Part shown: one piece after another, positions 1 to 5,560 of the stretch | Layout: each line of letters starts with the position of its first letter | Position numbering within the stretch: the stretch's first letter is position 1 | DNA from: an uncultured Roseateles sp. | GTDB lineage: Bacteria; Pseudomonadota; Gammaproteobacteria; Burkholderiales; Burkholderiaceae | Assembly (NCBI GenBank): GCA_946886855.1 | Contig: CAMPJJ010000176.1 | Coordinates: 1-7,331 of the forward strand | Length of the DNA stretch: 7,331 bases | Direction of reading: 5' to 3' | Program-made: the position numbers and the translations under genes | The notes under the pieces: generated by a model | What the model was told of the DNA's origin: nothing | Seen by the model: only the letters and a program-made list of their open reading frames with translations | Databases searched by the model: none

Positions 1-423
1 GCGACGATCGCCGCCAACGGCCGCTACGACAAGGAGAAGGCGCTGCACTGGGCCGCGTCCTACGACTGGAAGCCGGTCAAGCTGTTCCTGGCGCAGCGCG
101 TCTACAGGAAGGAATTCGCCGCCGGCGGCGCCGACGCGAAGAGCACGATGACCTGGCTGGGCGCGACCTGGCAGGCCACGCCCGCGCTGAGCCTCACGCC
201 GGCGGTGTACTTCCAGAACATCTCCAGCGGCGCCAGCGGCACCGACGATCCCAAGCTCTACGCGCTGCGCGCGAAGTACGAGCTGTCCAAGCGCACCAGC
301 CTGTACGCGGTCGCCTCGACGGCCAAGTCCGGCGACGGCGGCCTGGTCAGCGTCTCGCGCGACGACAACGGCTTCGGCGATTCGCAGTCCAGCGTCGGCC
401 TCGGCATCCAGCACCGGTTCTGA
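1..423 (+). CDS. Gram-negative porin, C-terminal part (5' end outside window)
   Basis: This is the last 140 codons of an outer-membrane general porin, a trimeric 16-stranded beta barrel that lets small hydrophilic solutes diffuse in. The frame is open from base 1 to the TGA at 421-423. The ATG at base 148 is only an internal Met, because the protein reads through it without a break. What is seen: alternating polar and hydrophobic strands rich in Tyr, Trp and Leu (WAASYDW, KLFLAQRVY, LTPAVYFQN, KLYALRAKYEL, TSLYAVAST), separated by Gly/Asp/Ser loops. It ends in GLGIQHRF, the terminal-Phe strand recognised by the BAM machinery, in the form common in betaproteobacterial porins. Full-length relatives are usually about 330-380 residues, so roughly 60% is missing to the left. 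The substrate cannot be told from this part. The family call is secure. Confidence 0.93.
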   Translation, partial: ATIAANGRYDKEKALHWAASYDWKPVKLFLAQRVYRKEFAAGGADAKSTMTWLGATWQATPALSLTPAVYFQNISSGASGTDDPKLYALRAKYELSKRTSLYAVASTAKSGDGGLVSVSRDDNGFGDSQSSVGLGIQHRF

Positions 424-429
424 TTCCGG

Positions 430-474
430 CGGTTCGGACGGTTCTGGCGGATCGGACGGTTCGGACGGGCCGGC
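430..474. repeat. 9-bp tandem repeat, five units
   Basis: Five adjacent 9-base units begin seven bases after the porin stop: CGGTTCGGA, CGGTTCTGG, CGGATCGGA, CGGTTCGGA and CGGGCCGGC. Units 1 and 4 are identical, units 2 and 3 differ from them at two and one positions, and the last is degenerate. The array lies in the porin 3' untranslated region and runs into the GC hairpin at 471-496. It looks like a small minisatellite made by slippage. I know of no function for it. Confidence 0.8.
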
Positions 475-496
475 CCTGGCCGTGCGGCCGGGGCCG
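471..496 (+). terminator. GC-rich hairpin, probable porin terminator
   Basis: Bases 471-482 pair with 485-496 in a 12-bp stem that contains one G-U wobble (477 with 490) in the plus-strand RNA. The tight loop would open to about four bases, GTGC. It sits between two converging genes, 47 bases after the porin stop and two bases before the stop of the flavin-reductase gene. No T run follows on either strand, only CTTC on +, so it is not a textbook intrinsic terminator. On the minus strand the wobble becomes a C-A mismatch, so the structure favours the porin transcript. The hairpin is seen directly; termination is inferred. Confidence 0.5.
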
Positions 497-498
497 CT

Positions 499-1221
499 TC
501 AGCTCGCCGCGGGCGTGTCCGGCACGACGATCGATTCGCCGATCGCGTAGAACTGGCCGCCCGCGACGTAGTGCAGCGTGCGCAGCGCCGGCGGCGCGGA
601 CTCGAAGTGCCAATGCCCGTCGCTGAACACGCGGGCATCGGCCCAGGCCGCGACGACCTCGCCGATGAACAGGTCGTAGATCCACTGGTTGCGGGGCTCG
701 GGCAAGACCCGGCACACCAGCCACGCGGCGCAACCGTCCACCAGCGGGACGGTGCCCGCGGCGAGATCACGGTCCGAGCTCGGGACCGGTCCTGCGCCCG
801 CTCTCGCGCCCGCGCTCGTGTCTGTGCCCGCGCCCGCGCCCGCATCGACGGGAAACGCGACATCCACCAGCCTCGCCCCCGCCTGGGCGAGCTTGTCCGG
901 ATCCTGGTGCAGGCTGCGATTGCCGAGCCGGTGCGTCAACGCCGCCTGCGCGGCCGTCGGCACCTGCAGCACGAAGAAGCCGCTGGCCTCGACCAGTTCG
1001 CGCGTGCGCGTCGCCTTGTCGAGGACCACCGTCACCTTCGGCGGCTGGAAGTCCAGCGCGCAGGACCAGGCCGCGGCCATCGCGTTGCGCACGCCGCCGT
1101 GCGCGGCGGAGACCAGCACGGTCGGTCCGTGGTTGAGCAGCCGGTAGGCCTTGTTCAACGGAACGGGCGCGACGTGTTCGTTCAGGCGCTCTTGCAGGGG
1201 GGCGTCGTGGGGCGTCTTCAT
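499..1221 (-). CDS. flavin reductase family protein (FMN-binding split barrel) with low-complexity insertion
   Basis: A cytoplasmic flavin-reductase-like protein (PF01613, DIM6/NTAB type), expected to bind FMN. Its electron donor and partner are unknown. What is seen, numbering from the ATG at 1221 (240 aa): the conserved opening PVPLNKAYRLLNHGPTVLVSA (20-40), then NAMAAAWS, PPKVTVVLDK, TRELVEASGFFVLQVP (75-90), the C-terminal half from PLVDGCAAWL, and YDLFIGEVVAAWADARVFSDG (182-202). Between the halves (about 123-156) is an Ala-Gly/Thr-Asp stretch that the relatives I recall lack; it makes the protein longer than the usual 190-210 aa. The start is uncertain. An in-frame ATG at 1233 and a TTG at 1275 are alternatives, and none has a good ribosome binding site. 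I chose 1221 because it leaves about 20 residues before the domain, as in relatives. The large channel gene lies just upstream on the same strand, so co-transcription is possible. Family is secure; role is unknown. Confidence 0.88.
   Translation of the reverse strand: MKTPHDAPLQERLNEHVAPVPLNKAYRLLNHGPTVLVSAAHGGVRNAMAAAWSCALDFQPPKVTVVLDKATRTRELVEASGFFVLQVPTAAQAALTHRLGNRSLHQDPDKLAQAGARLVDVAFPVDAGAGAGTDTSAGARAGAGPVPSSDRDLAAGTVPLVDGCAAWLVCRVLPEPRNQWIYDLFIGEVVAAWADARVFSDGHWHFESAPPALRTLHYVAGGQFYAIGESIVVPDTPAAS
790..843 (-). repeat. degenerate hexanucleotide repeat coding for Ala-Gly pairs
   Basis: On the minus strand nine consecutive 6-base units, mostly GCGGGC-like, encode AG-AG-AG-TD-TS-AG-AR-AG-AG inside the flavin-reductase reading frame. 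The unit length is a multiple of three, so gain or loss of units keeps the frame. The segment lies between the conserved DKLAQAGARLVDV region and PLVDGCAAWL, at what is probably a surface loop. The flanking PVPSSDRDLAAG may belong to the same insertion. Confidence 0.75.
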
Positions 1222-1299
1222 GGCGGCGACCATTGTGACGGCGGTCGGCGGACCTTGCCTCGGCGCGTGATTCAACCCTGAATGCCCGGATCGGCGCGA

Positions 1300-1327
1300 T
1301 CAGACCGTCGCGCTCAGACCGGCGCGG
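1300..1327. repeat. 14-bp tandem duplication across the channel gene stop
   Basis: Bases 1300-1313 (TCAGACCGTCGCGC) are followed directly by 1314-1327 (TCAGACCGGCGCGG), with 12 of 14 positions identical. The second copy starts with the TCA that is the minus-strand TGA stop of the mechanosensitive channel gene. The first copy lies just beyond the stop in the gap before the flavin-reductase gene. Confidence 0.65.
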
Positions 1328-3851
1328 GCGGCGCGGTCTGGCCCGGCAGCAGGCCCTCGGCGCGAAGCCGCGACAGCACGTCGAAGAGCAGCTCGCTCTT
1401 GATGCCGTAGGCCGCGCGCGGCGAGTTCACGAAGCCCGAGGCGTTGAGGATCAGGTTGGTGCCGTCCACGCCGTCGAGCTGCACGTTGGGCGCCGGCGCG
1501 GCCAGCACGCCGCCGTGCGCCTGGAAGGCCGCCAGCACCAGCGCCTTCACCCGGTCGGTGTCGGTGGCCAGCGGCATCGGCAGCTTGAACTGCACCATGC
1601 CCAGCGACTCGCCGTAGGTGACGTTGCGGACGATCTTGGTGATGAACTCCGAGTTCGGCACGATGACCGTGGAGCGGTCGCCCATCTGGATCTCGGTGGC
1701 CCGCACGCTGATGCGGCGGATGTCGCCCTCCACGCCGGACAGCGACACCCAGTCGCCGACCTTCACCGGCCGCTCGGCCAGCAGGATCAGGCCGGAGACG
1801 AAGTTCTGCACGATGGACTGCAGGCCGAAGCCGATGCCGACCGACAGCGCGCTGGCGACCCAGGCCACGCTCTGCAGGCTGAAGCCGACGGCCGTCAGCG
1901 CCGCGGCGATCGCGGCGACGGTGCCGACGTAGCCGAACAGCGTGGTCGTGGACGAGCGCATGCCGACGTCCATGCGCGTCGTCGGCATGTAGCGCTCGGA
2001 CAGCCAGCCTTTGAGCAGCCGCACCGCGGCCAGGCCGACGAAGAGCACCGCCAGCGCCTGCAGCAGCTTGATCGGATTCAGCTGCAGGGTGCCGATGACC
2101 AGGCCGTCCTGCAGGCTGCCGGACCGGCGCACCAGGTCCATCGGCCCTTCGCCGTAGGGGGCGAGCAGCAGCAGCAGCGCGAAGAAGGCGATCGACACGC
2201 GGCAGACGGCGGACAGCAGCAGGGCGGTCTGCTCGCGCGTGCGCGGCGGGGCGGGCGCGTCGTCGCCCGACGCCGCGGCGCTGCCCGGCCTGGCGCTGGC
2301 GCCGCCCTTGCCGTCGCTCTTTGAGTCGTTCTTCCCGTCACTCTTGGCATCGCTCGCTGCTGCGGCCGGCGAGGGCGCCAGCAGCGTCATGAAGAGGTCG
2401 TCGACGAGCACCGTCAGCAGGTAGGCGCCGCCGATGACGATCAATCCCCAGACGACCTGGTTCAGCACGAACATCGCCAGCGACACGAACCCGGTCAGCA
2501 CCGCCAGCGTCGCGCCCACCAGCGTCAGCCACGCGGCGGCGCGCAGCACCGACAGCCAGAGCGGCCGGATCGTGAGTTCGGGATGGCTGCCCGTGCCGGC
2601 GTCGGCCGCGGCGGCGGGCTCCTGCGGCGTGCCGGTATGCCGCCGCAGTTGCGCGATGGCCGAGGCGAGCACCGCGACGAAGGTCAGCGACGCGAGCGCC
2701 TGCAGCGCGCTGCTGCCGGCCGGACTCAGATCGAGCGTCGCCGCGGTCCGGGACGACAGCCAGCCCAGCACGACCGCCGCCGCCAGCGTGCGGGGCAGCC
2801 AGGCCAGGCGCGACGCGGCGAGGTCGGGCACCGGCAGCAGGCGCCAGGAGGGTTTGTGCGCCATCAGCAGCGCCGCGCCCAGCCCGGCGATGAAGCCGCC
2901 GAACCAGACGATCATCTCGGCCGTGTCCAGCCACTGTGCGAGCGAGTCGGGCCCGTCCGGCGCGCCGTCGACCAGGCCGGCCGTCAAGGTCAGGACCAGG
3001 CCGTGCGCGACCAGCCCGGGCCGCAGCGTGCGCAGCGTCACCTCGCTGACGGCGAACAGCGACCGGCGCAAGCGCCCGGGCGGGATGCGGGTCGCGCACA
3101 GGCGGGCGGTCAGGCGCCTGGCGCCCAGGCACAGGACCAGCCACGCCACCACCGCGGCCACGAAGGTCGCCCAGGCCGACGCCGGCACCGCGGCCCACAA
3201 GGCGCCGAGCTCGGCCCCGAACACGCGGGCGCGTTCGAGGTCCGCGGCGCCGTCGGTGCGCAGCGAGCGCCAGAAGCCCGCCTGGAGCAGCGACGGCACG
3301 CGTTCGCCGAGCCGGGCGCTCAATTGCAGCCGCTGGGCGGCGGTGGCGCGGCGCAAGGTGCTCTCGGCCTGGCCGGCGAGGTCGTTCGCGACCTTGACCT
3401 GCCCGTCGATGTCGGCGACTTCGCGCCCCAGCTGCGCGCGCAATTGCGTCACCTCGAGGGTCTCTTTCACGTCCGCCTGGGGCGTGCCGAGCTGGGCCAA
3501 TCGCGTCTTGGCATCGTCCAGCCGCGGCTGCAGCGCGGAGCGTGCCTGGTCGATGCGTGACTTCACCCGCTCGACCTTCTCCTTGATCGTGCTCAGGTCT
3601 TCCGTCGTGAGTTCCTTGCCAGGCTTGGGCTGGGTCGTCTTGAGTTCCGCGCGCGCCAGTTCGAGCAGCTTCGCCGGATCGGTCGGCTCGGGCGCCGGGT
3701 CTTGCGCGTGGACGGCCGGCGCCAGCAGGGCGGCGCACAGCAGCAGCGTTCCCAACAGCCACGTCAGGAGGCGCGGCGCGCGGCGGACGGACTGCGCAGG
3801 CAGCGCAGGCAGCGACGACAGGAAAGGCAGGGAGATCGGGATCACAGGCAT
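1314..3851 (-). CDS. MscS-family mechanosensitive ion channel with long N-terminal periplasmic region (DUF3772-type)
   Basis: A large inner-membrane mechanosensitive channel of 845 aa (E. coli MscS is 286 aa), expected to open under membrane tension and release solutes during hypo-osmotic shock. Order of parts seen: signal peptide 1-49, with a long n-region to RRAPR, a hydrophobic core and cleavage after AVHA; a charged Lys/Glu/Arg/Gln-rich region about 58-185, probably a periplasmic coiled coil of the kind annotated DUF3772; about ten membrane segments (near 226-244, 277-296, 312-331, 353-366, 383-400, 433-456, 459-485, 545-565, 592-612, 637-657); a low-complexity SDGK linker (500-517); and the MscS pore helix and beta domain (658-840). 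The pore helix shows SVGIGFGLQSIVQNFVSG, then ERPVKVGDWV and the typical VPNSEF (731-736). The position of the MscS hinge Gly113 is Ser679. The start is fixed: an in-frame TGA lies 18 bases upstream. No clear Shine-Dalgarno is seen. It is divergent from the dehydrogenase gene. Confidence 0.92.
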   Translation of the reverse strand: MPVIPISLPFLSSLPALPAQSVRRAPRLLTWLLGTLLLCAALLAPAVHAQDPAPEPTDPAKLLELARAELKTTQPKPGKELTTEDLSTIKEKVERVKSRIDQARSALQPRLDDAKTRLAQLGTPQADVKETLEVTQLRAQLGREVADIDGQVKVANDLAGQAESTLRRATAAQRLQLSARLGERVPSLLQAGFWRSLRTDGAADLERARVFGAELGALWAAVPASAWATFVAAVVAWLVLCLGARRLTARLCATRIPPGRLRRSLFAVSEVTLRTLRPGLVAHGLVLTLTAGLVDGAPDGPDSLAQWLDTAEMIVWFGGFIAGLGAALLMAHKPSWRLLPVPDLAASRLAWLPRTLAAAVVLGWLSSRTAATLDLSPAGSSALQALASLTFVAVLASAIAQLRRHTGTPQEPAAAADAGTGSHPELTIRPLWLSVLRAAAWLTLVGATLAVLTGFVSLAMFVLNQVVWGLIVIGGAYLLTVLVDDLFMTLLAPSPAAAASDAKSDGKNDSKSDGKGGASARPGSAAASGDDAPAPPRTREQTALLLSAVCRVSIAFFALLLLLAPYGEGPMDLVRRSGSLQDGLVIGTLQLNPIKLLQALAVLFVGLAAVRLLKGWLSERYMPTTRMDVGMRSSTTTLFGYVGTVAAIAAALTAVGFSLQSVAWVASALSVGIGFGLQSIVQNFVSGLILLAERPVKVGDWVSLSGVEGDIRRISVRATEIQMGDRSTVIVPNSEFITKIVRNVTYGESLGMVQFKLPMPLATDTDRVKALVLAAFQAHGGVLAAPAPNVQLDGVDGTNLILNASGFVNSPRAAYGIKSELLFDVLSRLRAEGLLPGQTAPPAPV
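2307..2354 (-). repeat. 12-bp tandem repeat coding for SDGK-like linker
   Basis: Four consecutive 12-base units encode SDAK, SDGK, NDSK and SDGK (residues 500-515 of the channel). The DNA units share the pattern AGCGACGGCAAG with several substitutions, so the repeat is old or under selection at the protein level. It forms the start of a hydrophilic Ala/Gly/Pro/Lys-rich linker of about 45 residues between two groups of membrane helices. Confidence 0.7.
3794..3811. repeat. two-copy 9-bp direct repeat in the channel signal peptide
   Basis: GCGCAGGCA occurs twice in tandem (3794-3802 and 3803-3811), coding on the minus strand for the LPALPA part of the long n-region of the channel's signal peptide. 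A weaker copy, GCGACGACA, follows. It is short and may be chance in such GC-rich DNA. Confidence 0.5.
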
Positions 3852-4051
3852 CCAGGCACCGCGGAATCAGGGTGCCGCCTGGGCGGCAAGCGGCGGTCCC
3901 GGGTCCTGCGGGCCCGCTGCGACCCGCGCAGATGCCGGGGGCCGGGAAGGGCGCCAGCGGGTGTCGGGTATGGCGCCGCGTGCTGCGCCCGACGGCATCG
4001 AGCGGGTAGAGTCGACCGATCCCGTTTCCCTTCGTCTTCGAGGACCCCACG
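3852..4051. promoter_or_regulatory. divergent intergenic region between channel and dehydrogenase genes
   Basis: This 200-base gap must hold the start signals for the dehydrogenase gene on + and the channel gene on -. A weak -10-like TAGAGT is seen at 4007-4012 on +, without a convincing -35. Two short GC hairpins are visible: TGCCGCC/GGCGGCA at 3873-3888, in the channel leader, and CGGGTCC/GGGCCCG at 3900-3916. Such hairpins are frequent by chance at this base composition. I see no clear operator or riboswitch. Confidence 0.4.
4040..4044 (+). promoter_or_regulatory. ribosome binding site of the aldehyde dehydrogenase gene
   Basis: GAGGA lies seven bases before the ATG at 4052, an ideal Shine-Dalgarno spacing. 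It fixes the start of the dehydrogenase and is the only strong ribosome binding site visible in the window. Confidence 0.75.
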
Positions 4052-5500
4052 ATGACCCCCACCGCTGCCTATCCCGATACCCGCCTGCTGATCGCCAACG
4101 AATGGGTCGACGCCGCCGGCGGCAAGACCCTCGACGTGCGCAACCCCGCGACCGGCGCCGTGATCGGCCAGGTCGCGCATGCAAGCCGGGACGACCTGGA
4201 CCGCGCGCTGGCAGCGGCGCAGAAGGGCTTCGAGGCCTGGCGCAACGTGTCCGCGCATGAGCGCGCCGCGACCATGCGCCGCGCCGCCGCGCTGCTGCGG
4301 GAACGCGCGCCCGAGATCGCCCGGCTGCTCACCCAGGAGCAGGGCAAGCCCGTCGGCGAGGCGAAGGTCGAAGTGCTCGCCGGCGCCGACATCATCGAGT
4401 GGTTCGCCGACGAGGGCCGCCGCGTCTACGGCCGCATCGTGCCCTCGCGCAACCTGGCCGCGCAGCAGCTCGTGCTCAAGGAACCGGTCGGGCCCGTCGC
4501 CGCGTTCACGCCCTGGAACTTCCCCGTCAACCAAATCGTGCGCAAGCTCGGCGCGGCGCTGGCCACCGGGTGCTCCTTCCTCGTGAAGGCGCCGGAGGAA
4601 ACACCGGCCTCGCCCGCGGCGCTGCTGCAGACCTTCGTCGATGCGGGCGTCCCTCCCGGCACCGTCGGCTTGGTCTTCGGCGACCCGGCCGAGATCTCGA
4701 GCTACCTGATCCCGCACCCGATCATCCGCAAGGTCACCTTCACCGGCTCCACGCCCGTCGGCAAGCAGCTCGCCGCGATGGCCGGCGCGCACATGAAACG
4801 CGTCACCATGGAACTCGGCGGCCACGCGCCGGTGATCGTCGCGGAGGACGCGGACGTCGCCCTCGCGGTCAAGGCCGCCGGCGCGGCGAAGTTCCGCAAC
4901 GCCGGTCAGGTCTGCATCTCGCCGACCCGATTCCTGGTCCACAACAGCCTCAAGGACGAGTTCACCGCCGCGCTGGTCAAGCATGCGCAGGGCCTCAAGC
5001 TCGGCGACGGCCTCGCCGAAGGCACGACCCTGGGACCGCTCGCCAACGAGCGACGCGTCGTCGCCATGTCCAGGATCGTCGCCGAGGCGCGCGAACGCGG
5101 CGCCAAGATCGCCACCGGCGGGGAACGCGTCGGGAACGCCGGCAACTTCTTCGCCCCCACCGTGCTGGCCGATGTGCCGCTCGACGCGTCCGTGTTCAAC
5201 GACGAACCGTTCGGCCCCATCGCGGCCGTGCGTGGGTTCGATACCCTCGAGGACGCCATCGCGGAAGCCAACCGGCTGCCGTTCGGGCTCGCGGGGTATG
5301 CGTTCACGAAGTCCATCAAGAACGCCCACCTGCTGGCGCAACGCATGGAGGTCGGCATGCTGTGGGTCAACCAGCCCGCCACACCGTCCGCGGAAATGCC
5401 GTTCGGCGGCGTGAAAGACTCCGGCTACGGCTCGGAAGGCGGGCCGGAGGCGCTGGAGGCCTACCTCAACACCAAGGCGGTCTCCATCCTCGGCGTCTGA
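4052..5500 (+). CDS. gabD: NAD(P)-dependent succinate-semialdehyde dehydrogenase-type aldehyde dehydrogenase
   Basis: A cytoplasmic aldehyde dehydrogenase, most likely oxidising succinate semialdehyde to succinate with NAD(P)+, which links 4-aminobutyrate or related breakdown to the TCA cycle. It has 482 aa, the length of E. coli GabD. Seen: TPWNFP (Asn156), cofactor Lys179 in [15 protein letters not shown] (231-238), general base Glu254 in MELGGHAP, catalytic Cys288 in RNAGQVC, EPFGP (385-389), and the C-terminal PFGGVKDSG. The three side chains that bind the substrate carboxylate in human SSADH (Arg213, Arg334, Ser498) match Arg164, Arg282 and Ser446 by motif alignment. This supports a semialdehyde acid as substrate. 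The second Cys of the CxC redox switch of human SSADH is Ser290 here. Related enzymes acting on 2-oxoglutarate semialdehyde or glutarate semialdehyde cannot be excluded. No gab or catabolic neighbour is visible to decide. The start is set by GAGGA seven bases upstream. Confidence 0.88.
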   Translation: MTPTAAYPDTRLLIANEWVDAAGGKTLDVRNPATGAVIGQVAHASRDDLDRALAAAQKGFEAWRNVSAHERAATMRRAAALLRERAPEIARLLTQEQGKPVGEAKVEVLAGADIIEWFADEGRRVYGRIVPSRNLAAQQLVLKEPVGPVAAFTPWNFPVNQIVRKLGAALATGCSFLVKAPEETPASPAALLQTFVDAGVPPGTVGLVFGDPAEISSYLIPHPIIRKVTFTGSTPVGKQLAAMAGAHMKRVTMELGGHAPVIVAEDADVALAVKAAGAAKFRNAGQVCISPTRFLVHNSLKDEFTAALVKHAQGLKLGDGLAEGTTLGPLANERRVVAMSRIVAEARERGAKIATGGERVGNAGNFFAPTVLADVPLDASVFNDEPFGPIAAVRGFDTLEDAIAEANRLPFGLAGYAFTKSIKNAHLLAQRMEVGMLWVNQPATPSAEMPFGGVKDSGYGSEGGPEALEAYLNTKAVSILGV

Positions 5501-5507
5501 TTGTCCT

Positions 5508-5560
5508 GCCACGTCCGCTGGCCCTCAGCAAGCATGCAGCCTCACGCCACCAGACGTGGC
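5508..5560. terminator. possible inverted repeat between convergent genes
   Basis: GCCACGTC (5508-5515) and GACGTGGC (5553-5560) are perfect 8-bp inverted copies around the 41-base convergent gap, and the right arm lies inside the last codons of the oxidase gene. The 37-base spacer is long and no T run follows on either side. A role in ending the two convergent transcripts is possible but weakly supported. Confidence 0.25.

Noticed and set aside
148..150. ATG as the start of a small separate gene on +
   Set aside because: The frame is open to base 1 and the upstream residues continue the porin beta-strand pattern, so this is an internal Met.
571..1281. Open frame of 236 codons on + opposite the flavin-reductase gene
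   Set aside because: It is Arg-rich shadow sequence with no motif. The minus-strand frame matches a known family over its full length.
3873..3916. Two short hairpins in the divergent gap as a riboswitch or operator pair
   Set aside because: Stems of 7 bp with 2-3 base loops occur often by chance in such GC-rich DNA, and no conserved riboswitch core is seen.
2338..4062. Open frame of 574 codons on - in another frame of the channel gene
   Set aside because: It is Arg/Ala/Gly-rich, with no domain. It covers the same DNA as the channel, which has clear signal peptide and MscS motifs.
2434..4260. Open frame of 608 codons on +, antisense to the channel gene and running into the dehydrogenase gene
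   Set aside because: Composition is Ser/Ala/Arg-rich without motifs, and it overlaps two well-supported genes. It is a GC shadow.
3842..5512. Open frame of 556 codons on -, antisense to the whole aldehyde dehydrogenase gene
   Set aside because: The protein is rich in Arg, Gly, Asp and His with no recognisable domain, and it mirrors the codon bias of the dehydrogenase. Long stop-free antisense frames are expected at this GC content.
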